A DNA stretch of 32,835 nt from Planctomycetales bacterium. GTDB taxonomy: Bacteria; Planctomycetota; Phycisphaerae; Sedimentisphaerales; Anaerohalosphaeraceae. The notes under the pieces were generated by a model. That model searched no databases. It was not told the DNA's origin and saw nothing but the letters and a program-made list of their open reading frames with translations. The DNA is taken from NCBI GenBank assembly GCA_022615575.1, contig JAKEGM010000123.1, positions 1 through 32,835 of the forward strand, read 5' to 3'. Positions 1 to 9,391 of the stretch are shown piece by piece (the stretch's first letter is position 1; every line of letters begins with the position of its first letter). Both the position numbers and the translations under genes were made by a program.

Positions 1-942
1 ACTGTCAAGGACATCCTGGGTATGGTTCGGGTCGCAGCAGATGTAACTGTAAAACACACCCGTCCCATCCATGGATTCGCACTGCATCACGGCTGTTTCG
101 GCAATGGCCGGTTCCGTCAAAGCCCAGTAGTAGCGGGAACCGCTGTCGTCGCCGAGAATCATTCCCAGCAGCGATGCCGCATGCCGGCGGGGGTCCTGCA
201 TCGAGACCGCCGGACTCAGCAGGCAAATATGCTGGCGGGCCAGATTGGGGTTGGTTTGGCTTTTCTTCTTAAAAGTGCCTTTAAAGTCGCTCAATTCACG
301 ATGCGTTTTTACCGATTGCCAGCCCCCGCATTTCTGTTCGGCCAGGCGGCAAAGGGCGTCAAAATCAAAGTTGCCGCAGCATGTCAGCACCATATTGTTG
401 GGGGCATAACGCTGGGCGAAATAGGACCGCATCTGTTCGGCAGCCAGTGCGCCAATCGTGTCATTGGTCCCCAGCACGCTGTTGCCGCAAGGATGCTTGC
501 CGAAATGCTGCGCCCGGCCCTGATCCATCACCTCAAACTGCGGCAAATCCTTGTACATCGCGATTTCTTCGAGAATGACGTTCTTTTCGAGGGTAAAATC
601 GTCATCCCGAAGCGACGGCCGCATCAGCTGCGTCCACAGGTCTGCAACGGCATTGAGGTATTCCGGCAGCACCGCCGCATAATACACCGTGTTTTCCTCG
701 CTGGTAAAGGCGTTGAACTTGGCGCCGAGGCGATCAAACGCCTCATTGACCTCCAAGGCCGAAAGAGCCGGCGTTCCCTTGAAGACCATGTGCTCAAGGA
801 AATGGGAAACGCCGCTGATGGCGGCCATTTCGTCGCGGGCACCGGTGCGCACAAAAAAACCAACCGCCGCCGACTGGGCCGCCGGATTTACTTCTCCGAT
901 AATTGTCAGGCCATTTTGAAGATGGCGATGTTTGAATTCCAT
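1..942 (-). CDS. M16 family zinc metallopeptidase (partial, C-terminus beyond left edge of window)
   Basis: Manual translation of the minus strand from ATG at 942: MEFKHRHLQNGLTIIGEVNPAAQSAAVGFFVRTGARDEMAAISGVSHFLEHMVFKGT...; HxxEH zinc motif (HFLEH, approx. 790-804) and downstream NVILEEIAMYKDLP. Not in the ORF track because there is no stop inside the window. Confidence 0.9.
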   Translation of the reverse strand, partial: MEFKHRHLQNGLTIIGEVNPAAQSAAVGFFVRTGARDEMAAISGVSHFLEHMVFKGTPALSALEVNEAFDRLGAKFNAFTSEENTVYYAAVLPEYLNAVADLWTQLMRPSLRDDDFTLEKNVILEEIAMYKDLPQFEVMDQGRAQHFGKHPCGNSVLGTNDTIGALAAEQMRSYFAQRYAPNNMVLTCCGNFDFDALCRLAEQKCGGWQSVKTHRELSDFKGTFKKKSQTNPNLARQHICLLSPAVSMQDPRRHAASLLGMILGDDSGSRYYWALTEPAIAETAVMQCESMDGTGVFYSYICCDPNHTQDVLDS

Positions 943-959
943 AATCCGATTCGTTTTCC

Positions 960-2186
960 TTAGACCGTTATCGCCCGCGGGCCGATGGTTACTGTTGTGA
1001 AGCGTTCAAAGGGGTGGCCCCGCAAAAAAGCGAGAATGCCGTTTGTGTTCATGGCTTCAATTTTTTCGCGAATTTCATCAAGTTCGCGGACCCGGCCCAG
1101 CAGGAAATAATCGGAGGAGATTCCCGCTGCGCGGGCGCTGGTCGATTCGCTCTGCATAATCAGCGATGTTTTCAATCCGACCCTGGCCCGCTGCAGTTCA
1201 TCTTCCGTGATGCCGTCTTTAAGCCGGCGGAATTGTTCCAATACCACATCCACCGTCTCCTGTACTTTGTCCGGGGTGGTTCCCGCATAACAGGAAATCC
1301 CCGCAAAATCCCGGAGGGCTTTGTAACTGGCTCCCACGGCATAACACAGGCCGCGTTTTTCACGCACTTCCGTAAAAAGCCGGCTGCTCATGCTGCCCGA
1401 CAGGACAGAAACCGCCGCCGCCACCTCATAAAAATGCGGGGACGATGCGGGGGGGGCTTCCGTCATCAATCCGATATGCACTTGGGCGCCGTCGGTCTGT
1501 ACATGCGTATAGGCCTGCCCGCGCGGCACTGCCGCCGTCGCGGAAAGCCCTTGCGCAGCGGCCGATTCGAACAATACCTCCATCTGTTTGCAGACCGCAT
1601 CGAAATCATACCGGCCGCAAATCGAAAAAATCACGCGTGAAGGGTCAAAAATCGAGCGGGCGATGGCGGCTGTTTTTTCCGCCGTCAGCGCTCCAAGCTC
1701 GTCCGCTTTGCCGACGGCCGGACGTCCGAAAGGATCGGGATAAAACTGTTCGTACAGCAGAATCATGGTCTTCTGGCGGGGGTCGTCATCCAGTCCCGCC
1801 AGATCCGCCAGCGCAAGCTGCCGCGACGGCTCAAACTGATCGGCGGCCAGTTGCGGCCGTAAAATAATATCCGCAAACAACGCCAGCGTCTTCGACAGAT
1901 TGCCCGCCTCCAGGGAGGCGCTGAGCGAAAGATGATGCGATGACAGGGAGGCGTTTCGGTGGATACCCAGCCCATCCAGGGCTTCGACCAGTTGCCGGCT
2001 GCCGCGGTTTCCCGCCCCGCGGAACAGCCAGTCGCAGATTACTTCTCCGGCCCCGCAGCAGCCGTCCGGCAGCAGAGCCGCTCCGGCCGGAAGCAAAAAA
2101 TGAAACGAAACCGAATGCACCTGCTCCATCCGTTCGCCGAGCAGGATCATTCCGTTTTTAAACCGATAGCTGTCCAGTGTCTTCAT
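960..2186 (-). CDS. M16 family peptidase-like protein lacking the HxxEH zinc motif (probable non-catalytic partner subunit)
   Basis: M16-like N-terminus (YRFKNGMILLGERMEQVHSVSFHFLLPAGA) and C-terminal half SSRLFTEVREKRGLCYAVGASY; the zinc-motif position reads GEVICDWLFRG. Start 18 nt upstream of the catalytic M16 gene. Confidence 0.85.
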   Translation of the reverse strand: MKTLDSYRFKNGMILLGERMEQVHSVSFHFLLPAGAALLPDGCCGAGEVICDWLFRGAGNRGSRQLVEALDGLGIHRNASLSSHHLSLSASLEAGNLSKTLALFADIILRPQLAADQFEPSRQLALADLAGLDDDPRQKTMILLYEQFYPDPFGRPAVGKADELGALTAEKTAAIARSIFDPSRVIFSICGRYDFDAVCKQMEVLFESAAAQGLSATAAVPRGQAYTHVQTDGAQVHIGLMTEAPPASSPHFYEVAAAVSVLSGSMSSRLFTEVREKRGLCYAVGASYKALRDFAGISCYAGTTPDKVQETVDVVLEQFRRLKDGITEDELQRARVGLKTSLIMQSESTSARAAGISSDYFLLGRVRELDEIREKIEAMNTNGILAFLRGHPFERFTTVTIGPRAITV

Positions 2187-2222
2187 CGTTTCTGCACAAG
2201 AGGATTTTTATCCTGCTCTGTT

Positions 2223-5200
2223 TTATGCCACGGCGGCTTCGGTGTCCGCCTGGGCGTCTTCAAACTGCACGCTGATCTTTTTGCTGACGCCCTGTGTCTG
2301 CATTGTGATGCCGTACAGCACATCGGCAATGCTCATCGTCCGCTTGGAGTGCGTGATGATAACAAACTGCGACTGTTTCTGGAAGTCCTGCACAATCAGG
2401 TTAAACCGTTCATTGTTCGCCTCATCCAGGGCCGCATCCACTTCGTCCAGCACACAGAAGGGCGACGGCTTGGTCTGGAAGACCGCAAACAGCAGGGCAA
2501 TGGCAGTCATGGTTTTTTCGCCGCCGCTCAACAAGCTGATAGTGCGGGTTTCCTTGCCGGGGGGACGGGCCATGATTTCGATGCCGCTTTCCAGCACGTC
2601 GTCCGGCGTTTCCAATAGAATATCCGCCTTTCCGCCGCCAAAGAGCTTGCGGAACAACTGCTGGAAGTTCTGGCGAATCTGTTCAAAGGTTACCGCAAAC
2701 TTATCGCGGCTTTCCTTGTTGATACGCTCAATCAGCTGTTCCAATTGATGCTTGCTTTGATGGAGGTCTTCCACCTGGGCGGTCAGGAATTCATTGCGGT
2801 CTTCAAGGTCCTTCTGCTGGTCAATCGCATCCACATTGACATTGCCCAGTCGCTCAATCTTGCCGCGGAGGTCGGCGATCTGCTCCCTGACCTGCTCCCA
2901 GTCCACATCCGTCTGCTGAAAGTTTTCGTAGGCGTGAGCCAGTTCGATTTGGAGTTCTTCCCGCACGCGCAGCGTCAGGTCTTCATCCTTGACGGTCAGC
3001 TGGCTCAGTTCCAGGTCAAGCTGATGGAGCTGCTGTTCAATCTCGCTCTGGCGTGCCTGATGCACCCGAAGTTCTTCCTGATTCCGATCCCGCTGTACCT
3101 TCATTTGACGGGCTTTGCCGTGCAGTTCGACACTGTGTTTGTGGGCCTGTTCTTTTTCGAGATACAGCTCCGACAAACGCGACTCCGTCGCCAAAATGGT
3201 TCGCTCGGTCTGCACCGTCTGTTCCTCGCAGCCGACCGCTTCCGTGCGGGCGGACTCAATGCCCATGCGCCCGTGAAGAAGCTGGCTCTGGAGCGAGGCA
3301 ATTTGCTGGCGGATCGATGTCTGCCGCTCGTAAATCTGTCCGACCTGCACCTTCAGATTGGTTAGTTCCTCGCTGTGCTGCTGCTGGGCTTGACGCTGTT
3401 CTTCATAGCGGCTGGAAAGCTGCCGGATACGCTCATTCCGCTGGCGGTTAACTTCTTCCAGTTCATCCAATTTCTGGCGCGAAGTATGTTCTTTGCGGAC
3501 CGATTGCTGAATTTCTTCTTCGAGCTGATCGATTTCACCGGCGATCACGGGCTGTTCCTGTTTGAGCCGGCTGATGTTGTCTTCCAGAAGCCGCAGACGG
3601 GACTGGGCGTCCACCCGCTCGGTGTTGGCTTCATAAATACTCGTGCGCAATTCCTGGCAAAGCGTTGTCAGATGTTCCGTTTTATGGCCGGTTTCTTCCA
3701 GCAGAACATCCTTGTCGTGAATGCGTCCGCCGAGTTCTTCCAGTTCGGCCTGCAATTGCCCAAGGCGGCTCTTGCGGGAGATTAACCCCGTCTTTTTGCC
3801 GACCGGCCCCACGTGCAGCAGGCAGCCGCCGGAAAAGAGCTGTCCTGCCGGCGTAACATACCGATAGGCAGCGTCGTCATGCTGCCCGGAAAGCCCGATC
3901 GCCGCCTCTATCGAATCGACAAGGATTACATGCCCCAGCAAACTCCAGACCAGCGGGCCGAAACGGCTGTCGTAACGTACAAATTCGACCAGTCGCCCCA
4001 GAACACCGGGACTCTGCGAAATATCCGCCGCATCGCGAAACGGCGGGATACGATCCATGCAGATGACGCGAATGCGCCCGTCCAGTTTATCGTGCAGGGC
4101 TGTGTCATTCAGAAAGTCGCCGGTGCTGTTAATCAGCAGGGCATCCGTCAGCCCTTCCAGCGCGGCCTCTGCCGCCGCCGCATAAGCCGGCTCGGCGATA
4201 ACCACGTCCGCCACAATGCCCTCAACATACGGACGCTTTTCGGTTTCGGAATTCAAAATCTCAATGAGGGTCTGATTGAGTCCCTGCCGCCGCGCCTCCA
4301 TATCACTGAGTACATTATACTCGCTGGCAACCGCGCTGCGGCGCTCCTTGTCTGCGGCCAATTGCTCCAAAAGACGGCTGCGTGCATCGCCGATGGCCTC
4401 CGTCTCGGCGCGCTTAACGTCCAGGGTGTTCTGCAAGTCCGAAAGAACCCCTTGAACATCCTCCAGTTTCGCCTGCTGCTGGGCTTTTTCCGTCAGCCAC
4501 CGCGCAAGCTGCAATTCGGTTTCTTCCGCTTTTCCCGACAATCGTGTTTTTCGGCCCGCCAGATTGTCGCGGTAGCTGCTCAAACTCTGTATTTCGTTGT
4601 GAAGCTGCGCCGTCCGGCGGACAATGTCGATAATTCCGGATTTTTCATCTTCCAGCTGTGCCTCAAGTTCCGTACAGCGGGTGTTAATCTCGCCGATGGT
4701 CTGTTCGGCCTGACGAAGCTGGCGGGCTTTTGTGTCGGAAAGCTGCTCAACGTCCTGCAGGGTCGTTTGACACGTTCCCAACTGAACCGAAAGCTGGCGG
4801 GTCTGTTCCATCAACTGGGCAATTTGCTCCGTGGCGTTTTTTTTCCGCTCTAGCAGTTCTTTGATTCGGTTATTCAAAAACCCGATACGGTCATGGTGCT
4901 GTTCGATGCGGCTGCGCGCCGAAATCAGCGTTCCGTCCCAGCGGTTGATTTGGCTGTCCGTTTCCATCATCTCGGTGGACAGCTGGCTGACGGCCGCATC
5001 GCAGCGGGCCACTGCGGCGGCTGTTTGGCCGAACTGGTCCTTCCAGCCCGCCAGAGCGGTCTGTTTTTGTTTTCGCTGCGTTACGATGCGGTCGTATTCG
5101 GCCAGCGAAAAATTAACGCGCAGCTCCTTCAGCTGTTCGCTGTATTCCAGATAACTGCGGGCTTTGCCCGCCTGCAGCTTGATGCTGCGGAGCTGCTTTT

Positions 5201-5792
5201 GGACTTCCCCGACAATATCCGCCAGACGCAGCAGGTTTTGCTCCGTGCGTTCCAGTTTCCGCAGGGCCTCTTTCTTATGGGCCTTGTACTTGCTGATGCC
5301 CGCCGCCTCTTCAAAAATGACGCGTCGATCCTGCGTGGAGGCCTTGAGCAACTGGTCAATCTGCCCCTGTTCAATAATCGAATAGGCGCTGACCCCGATA
5401 CCCGTGTCCATAAACAGTTCCCGAATATCCTTCAGGCGGCAGGATTTGCCGTTGATCAAATAATCGCTTTCGCCGCTGCGAAAGAGTCGCCGGGAGATTT
5501 GCAGTTCATCCTGCTCGAGGTTCAGCCCCCGAACATCGGAAAAGCTCAGCGAAACCTCCGCCATGCCGCTGGGCTTGCGGCTGCTGGAACCGCTGAAAAT
5601 CACATCGGCCATTTGACCGCTGCGCAAGCTTTTAGGGCTTTGGTTCCCCAAAACCCACCTAAGTGCATCCACAACATTGCTTTTCCCGCATCCGTTCGGT
5701 CCCACAATGGCCGTGATGGGGTGGCTGATTTTCAGTTCCGTTTTATCAGCAAAGCTCTTAAATCCGTTTATTGTGATCTTCTCAAGTTTCAT
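2223..5792 (-). CDS. smc: Chromosome segregation protein SMC
   Basis: Walker A GPNGCGKSNVVDALRWVLG, long coiled coils, ABC signature LLSGGEK, Walker B FCVLDEVDAALD. Start moved to MKLEKITINGFKSFADK at 5792 (GAGGG upstream). Confidence 0.97.
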   Translation of the reverse strand: MKLEKITINGFKSFADKTELKISHPITAIVGPNGCGKSNVVDALRWVLGNQSPKSLRSGQMADVIFSGSSSRKPSGMAEVSLSFSDVRGLNLEQDELQISRRLFRSGESDYLINGKSCRLKDIRELFMDTGIGVSAYSIIEQGQIDQLLKASTQDRRVIFEEAAGISKYKAHKKEALRKLERTEQNLLRLADIVGEVQKQLRSIKLQAGKARSYLEYSEQLKELRVNFSLAEYDRIVTQRKQKQTALAGWKDQFGQTAAAVARCDAAVSQLSTEMMETDSQINRWDGTLISARSRIEQHHDRIGFLNNRIKELLERKKNATEQIAQLMEQTRQLSVQLGTCQTTLQDVEQLSDTKARQLRQAEQTIGEINTRCTELEAQLEDEKSGIIDIVRRTAQLHNEIQSLSSYRDNLAGRKTRLSGKAEETELQLARWLTEKAQQQAKLEDVQGVLSDLQNTLDVKRAETEAIGDARSRLLEQLAADKERRSAVASEYNVLSDMEARRQGLNQTLIEILNSETEKRPYVEGIVADVVIAEPAYAAAAEAALEGLTDALLINSTGDFLNDTALHDKLDGRIRVICMDRIPPFRDAADISQSPGVLGRLVEFVRYDSRFGPLVWSLLGHVILVDSIEAAIGLSGQHDDAAYRYVTPAGQLFSGGCLLHVGPVGKKTGLISRKSRLGQLQAELEELGGRIHDKDVLLEETGHKTEHLTTLCQELRTSIYEANTERVDAQSRLRLLEDNISRLKQEQPVIAGEIDQLEEEIQQSVRKEHTSRQKLDELEEVNRQRNERIRQLSSRYEEQRQAQQQHSEELTNLKVQVGQIYERQTSIRQQIASLQSQLLHGRMGIESARTEAVGCEEQTVQTERTILATESRLSELYLEKEQAHKHSVELHGKARQMKVQRDRNQEELRVHQARQSEIEQQLHQLDLELSQLTVKDEDLTLRVREELQIELAHAYENFQQTDVDWEQVREQIADLRGKIERLGNVNVDAIDQQKDLEDRNEFLTAQVEDLHQSKHQLEQLIERINKESRDKFAVTFEQIRQNFQQLFRKLFGGGKADILLETPDDVLESGIEIMARPPGKETRTISLLSGGEKTMTAIALLFAVFQTKPSPFCVLDEVDAALDEANNERFNLIVQDFQKQSQFVIITHSKRTMSIADVLYGITMQTQGVSKKISVQFEDAQADTEAAVA

Positions 5793-5837
5793 ACAAACCC
5801 TCAAACCTCGGTTTTAATTGATTAGGCCGTTCCTCTA

Positions 5838-7490
5838 TTATCGGCCGATAACCGGTAAATTCTGCAAAACCTGATCCTTCACGGGCTCCGGCCCTGTAAT
5901 AAATTGTGCCTTAATGGCCTCCTGGCCACACATTTTCCGCAGAATATGGACAATTTCTGCATACGGAACGGCCAATCCCGGACGGGGCGTCGATGAATCC
6001 TTGACGTCCGGCACTTCCCCCAGCGTTTGTATCAAATTTCCCACTTCATAGCCCGCATACAGCGGTCCGACCACTCGCGGCCGAAGGGGATGCTTGCGCG
6101 ACACTGAAATATATTTGTCATTCGCCTGAGCATTGATGGTAATAGCGTCGTTATCTGACTGGACAAAGATATTTTTTTCACAATAAAGCGGAGAGCCAAA
6201 CAGGATAATTCGTGGCGATAACTGCTGATAGACATAAACGGCCTTGGGGCCGCCGCAGGTTACCCTGTCCACCACGAAGGAACCCTTGGCGATAATCGTT
6301 CGAGAAATCTCCGGACTGTTGAGGCGTCCCAGCATTTCGTAGGCGGCCAGTCGGACCGGCGTGTTGGGGTCGTTTAGGGCGTTCAGCAGCATAGGACGGG
6401 CATCGTCGCGTTTTGCGTTTTGACCAACGGTGAGGATGGCTTCAATGCGATAAGGACTGGCGGTATCTAAAATGACCTTTCTCATCACAGGCAGGGGACG
6501 GTTGTCGCCGATATTCAACATACAGCGGGCGGCATAAAATCGAACGTCTGGATCAGGATGGTCCAGCAGTTTTGCCAAATTATCGAGCGCTGGTTTGCCA
6601 ATCCCTTCCAGAGCGATTTCGGCCGATTCTTTGTCCGTTTCTGTCGTAAGCCGCTGAATCAGGGTTTGTGTATATTCATCCTGAATTTGCAGATTGTCCG
6701 CAAGAATAAGGGTTGAGACCATTTTTAGAAACCGCTGTTTTTGCCCGATGTATCGAGCCGGAAAATAGAGGGTGCATTCCGCCGCGGATGTGGGGATCGC
6801 GGTTTTGGGGCCGAATCGTTCATTAATCCGATTGCGAATGGCATTGGCCGCGACGAAATTCGGCGCGTTAAGGATTAGTTTGACAAACCCTTCTTCCGTT
6901 GAACGCCCGCCTCCCAGAATATACCACTCTCGGGTTGAAGCATCGCCGGATGTTTTGGAAAAAACAGGGCCTTCTGCGGTTGCCAGGGTCTTGGAAAACT
7001 GGGTGAACTGTTCGACCCTCGCAAGGCGGCTCATTTCCTTCAGTTCTGCGGTATAAAGGTAGCCGCCGTCCAGCGAGGTGGTTTGGGTGCTTGAGAGAGG
7101 CCGCACAAACACATCAAAGCCGCTTTGAGGGGTTGCCAGCGGTGGTATCACCGCAACGATCTCAACCACGGCGGTATTCTGGCTTTCAATGAGAAGACGC
7201 GGATTAACCGCGCCTGCCTTCGGCACCTGCTTCCAGATATATTTTTCTAATTCTTCGCGAATGCTGGGGGGGCACTCCGCCGAACCCGTTCCCGCAAGAC
7301 CTACAACAAGCCCAATCCCGCGAACGGCTGTCGATTCTGTGGCCTGGTATGTGGCTATCGCGCCAATCGTGCTGCGAGGATCGACATCCTGCTGAGATAA
7401 ATCCGCCTTCGGCGCCGGCTGGCCGCACCCGAAAACAAACAGAACGGGCAGCAAAAACATATACCTGCTGAAATTGAATGACCGAGTCAT
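5838..7490 (-). CDS. FlgI (flagellar P-ring)-like lipoprotein with internal HEAT repeats
   Basis: Lipobox FLLPVLFVFGC; FlgI-like blocks VRGIGLVVGLAGTGS, FDVFVRPLSSTQTTSLDGGYLYTAEL, VKLILNAPNFVAANAIRNRINERFG; then HEAT-like repeats (PALDNLAKLLDHPDPDVRFYAARCML; PMLLNALNDPNTPVRLAAYEMLGRL); C-terminal VPYAEIVHILRKMCGQEAIKAQFI resembles the FlgI C-terminus. ATG at 7490 preceded by AAGGA. Confidence 0.75.
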   Translation of the reverse strand: MTRSFNFSRYMFLLPVLFVFGCGQPAPKADLSQQDVDPRSTIGAIATYQATESTAVRGIGLVVGLAGTGSAECPPSIREELEKYIWKQVPKAGAVNPRLLIESQNTAVVEIVAVIPPLATPQSGFDVFVRPLSSTQTTSLDGGYLYTAELKEMSRLARVEQFTQFSKTLATAEGPVFSKTSGDASTREWYILGGGRSTEEGFVKLILNAPNFVAANAIRNRINERFGPKTAIPTSAAECTLYFPARYIGQKQRFLKMVSTLILADNLQIQDEYTQTLIQRLTTETDKESAEIALEGIGKPALDNLAKLLDHPDPDVRFYAARCMLNIGDNRPLPVMRKVILDTASPYRIEAILTVGQNAKRDDARPMLLNALNDPNTPVRLAAYEMLGRLNSPEISRTIIAKGSFVVDRVTCGGPKAVYVYQQLSPRIILFGSPLYCEKNIFVQSDNDAITINAQANDKYISVSRKHPLRPRVVGPLYAGYEVGNLIQTLGEVPDVKDSSTPRPGLAVPYAEIVHILRKMCGQEAIKAQFITGPEPVKDQVLQNLPVIGR

Positions 7491-7617
7491 CTGTTTATCC
7501 TTTCGATACCGCATGTGTTTACGCGGCATGAATGTACTGCATCCTGTCATGAAAAGTTTGCAGGCAATACGATATGAAAATTCCCATGAAACGTCAAGGA
7601 TATTCTATCCATTGTGA

Positions 7618-7655
7618 AATAAAAAGCCGTAATCCACTATATATGGGCTACGGCT
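7618..7655 (-). terminator. Rho-independent terminator downstream of the ClpP/SppA-class protease gene
   Basis: Inverted repeat AGCCGTA (7625-7631) / TACGGCT (7649-7655); on the minus strand it is followed by TTTTTATTT. Confidence 0.65.
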
Positions 7656-7679
7656 GGAAGTTCTTTGCAGCGAAAAGCG

Positions 7680-9215
7680 TTAGCGAACAGGGCGACCTGA
7701 TGGCTGCTGAGGAACATCCGGATAAACAGGTTGATAGCGGTACAGATTGTCCAGTTGCGAGGAGGCCGAATCCGTATTTTTTTGAAGCGTTTCCATCGGC
7801 AGTTCGGCAGGAAGCCCTCCCGGCCAGCGCTTGGCCAGGTTAATGACTCGGCGATATTCCGCAACGAGGTTCCGCAGAGAATCCGCAAGCTGCCTTTGGA
7901 CAATCTCAATGTTTGCCGTCGGTTCAACCGTTGTGATGCTTTCAATGCGGGGGTTTCGCGTCCGTGTGCCCTGGGTACGGTCGTCTCTCGCTGTGACCGG
8001 ATTCTGGTCGGTGTAACGGTTATAATTCAGCGGCGTTCGTTCGCCGCTTCGGCGACGGTACACCTGGCCCCCTCCCTGGATGACTTCGCGGGTCATCGTG
8101 CCGGTACGCAGTTGTTCATCCAACGCGATAAATTGCTCATCGAGCGTTGCGGTCTGTTCCTCGAGCCGTTCAATTGTTGCAAGACCCTGTGCGATATTGC
8201 GGCGGGCGGCCTGATACTGCTTGATAGTGTTGTCAATGCTGCCCATGGTGGTCACCTTGGCCCCGGCTAAACTCAAATCTGACAGGATTTCCGGAACAGA
8301 ACCGGCGATTTTGTCCGCCAATCCCACCGCAACGGCATCTTGCGGCGTCAAATTCAAAACAGCACCCACTATATTCTCCGCGGCGGGTTTCGAAGTCCCT
8401 GCCGAAGCGCCGGACAACCCTTCGGCCAGCGTGCGAACAATCGTCTGGGTCGGCTGACGGTCGCTTTTCTGGATGAATTGACGGCTGCCGTCGATATTGG
8501 TTACTTCGACCACGGAAAGACGCTTGTCCACCAGCGCACGGGCCGGCAGGGCGGGACGATGGTTTTGCTGAGCCAGGGTCGAGACATAGGTGTTGTACGT
8601 GGCCAGCGAATCTGGGCTATAGGTCGCGAGGTATTCTTCAAAGTTCGGTGCGGCGCCGGCAAATCCGGTCGCTGGTCCGACGGCGCCAATTCCGGCGCTG
8701 GGTGCAATATAAACTTTCTGACAGGCCAGGGCCAGTACCGCCGCCGAGGAAAATGCGCCGCCGTACGGTCCGCCGGAAATATGCGCCGCCGTGGGGCAGT
8801 TGGTCGTTTGCGAAAGGGCGGAGGCAATAATCGCCATATAGTCGCCGCGCCCGCCCGGAGAGTCAATCTGGACAATAATCGCCTGGGGGCCGGTGTTGGA
8901 GGCGTCAACAATGGCAGCGGCGATTTTTTCGGAAACGGTCTGTGACAGCAGAACTTCCGGCTGCATAATTTGAATCAGTACCACGCTGTCGCGTCGCCCC
9001 TTTGTGTCAATGGCCACCTCATAATCAGACAGGACAACCGACGTCAGTTTACTCGTTTCGCTGTTAAACACGAGCGTCTTGCCACCTGTGCTTCTCTGGG
9101 TTACAAATCCGGTAAAAACCTCCCCGGTCTCCTTGTGCTTAAATGTATCTGCCCAAACCACAGACGCGCAAACCCATAAAAGAATCCATCCGTACTGTTT
9201 GACACCTGCCTTCAT
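7680..9215 (-). CDS. Secreted/periplasmic ClpP-class (SppA/NfeD-type) serine protease-like protein
   Basis: Signal peptide ILLWVCASVVWA; VQIDSPGGRGDYMAIIASAL, GGPYGGAFSSAAVLALACQKVYIAPSAGIGAVGP and ALVDKR blocks match the crotonase-fold protease family; coiled-coil C-terminal region. GGAGGTG upstream of ATG. Confidence 0.75.
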   Translation of the reverse strand: MKAGVKQYGWILLWVCASVVWADTFKHKETGEVFTGFVTQRSTGGKTLVFNSETSKLTSVVLSDYEVAIDTKGRRDSVVLIQIMQPEVLLSQTVSEKIAAAIVDASNTGPQAIIVQIDSPGGRGDYMAIIASALSQTTNCPTAAHISGGPYGGAFSSAAVLALACQKVYIAPSAGIGAVGPATGFAGAAPNFEEYLATYSPDSLATYNTYVSTLAQQNHRPALPARALVDKRLSVVEVTNIDGSRQFIQKSDRQPTQTIVRTLAEGLSGASAGTSKPAAENIVGAVLNLTPQDAVAVGLADKIAGSVPEILSDLSLAGAKVTTMGSIDNTIKQYQAARRNIAQGLATIERLEEQTATLDEQFIALDEQLRTGTMTREVIQGGGQVYRRRSGERTPLNYNRYTDQNPVTARDDRTQGTRTRNPRIESITTVEPTANIEIVQRQLADSLRNLVAEYRRVINLAKRWPGGLPAELPMETLQKNTDSASSQLDNLYRYQPVYPDVPQQPSGRPVR

Positions 9216-9391
9216 AAAGCACCTCCATTACATTTTTAACGCGTCACTTTATATGGATTTCGATTCCAGCGTTTTTCGGCGGGTTTTCGCCAATTGCAAT
9301 CCCTGTCTTTTTTATACGCCGATGCACTCCCCAAAGGTCGATTCTGCCCAAAAACGTCCTTGAAAATCGAAAATACCTCTCAAACACGCAA

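Noticed and set aside
22-963. 313-aa plus-strand ORF at the left edge
   Set aside because: Antisense to the M16 peptidase, whose HFLEH motif and family-like sequence are on the minus strand.
3813-5825. Plus-strand ORFs (346 aa and 310 aa) opposite smc
   Set aside because: Shadow frames of the SMC coiled coil; no domain recognised.
5838-7490. A flagellar gene cluster
   Set aside because: Only a FlgI-like domain is present; no flgH, flgA or other flagellar genes visible in the window.
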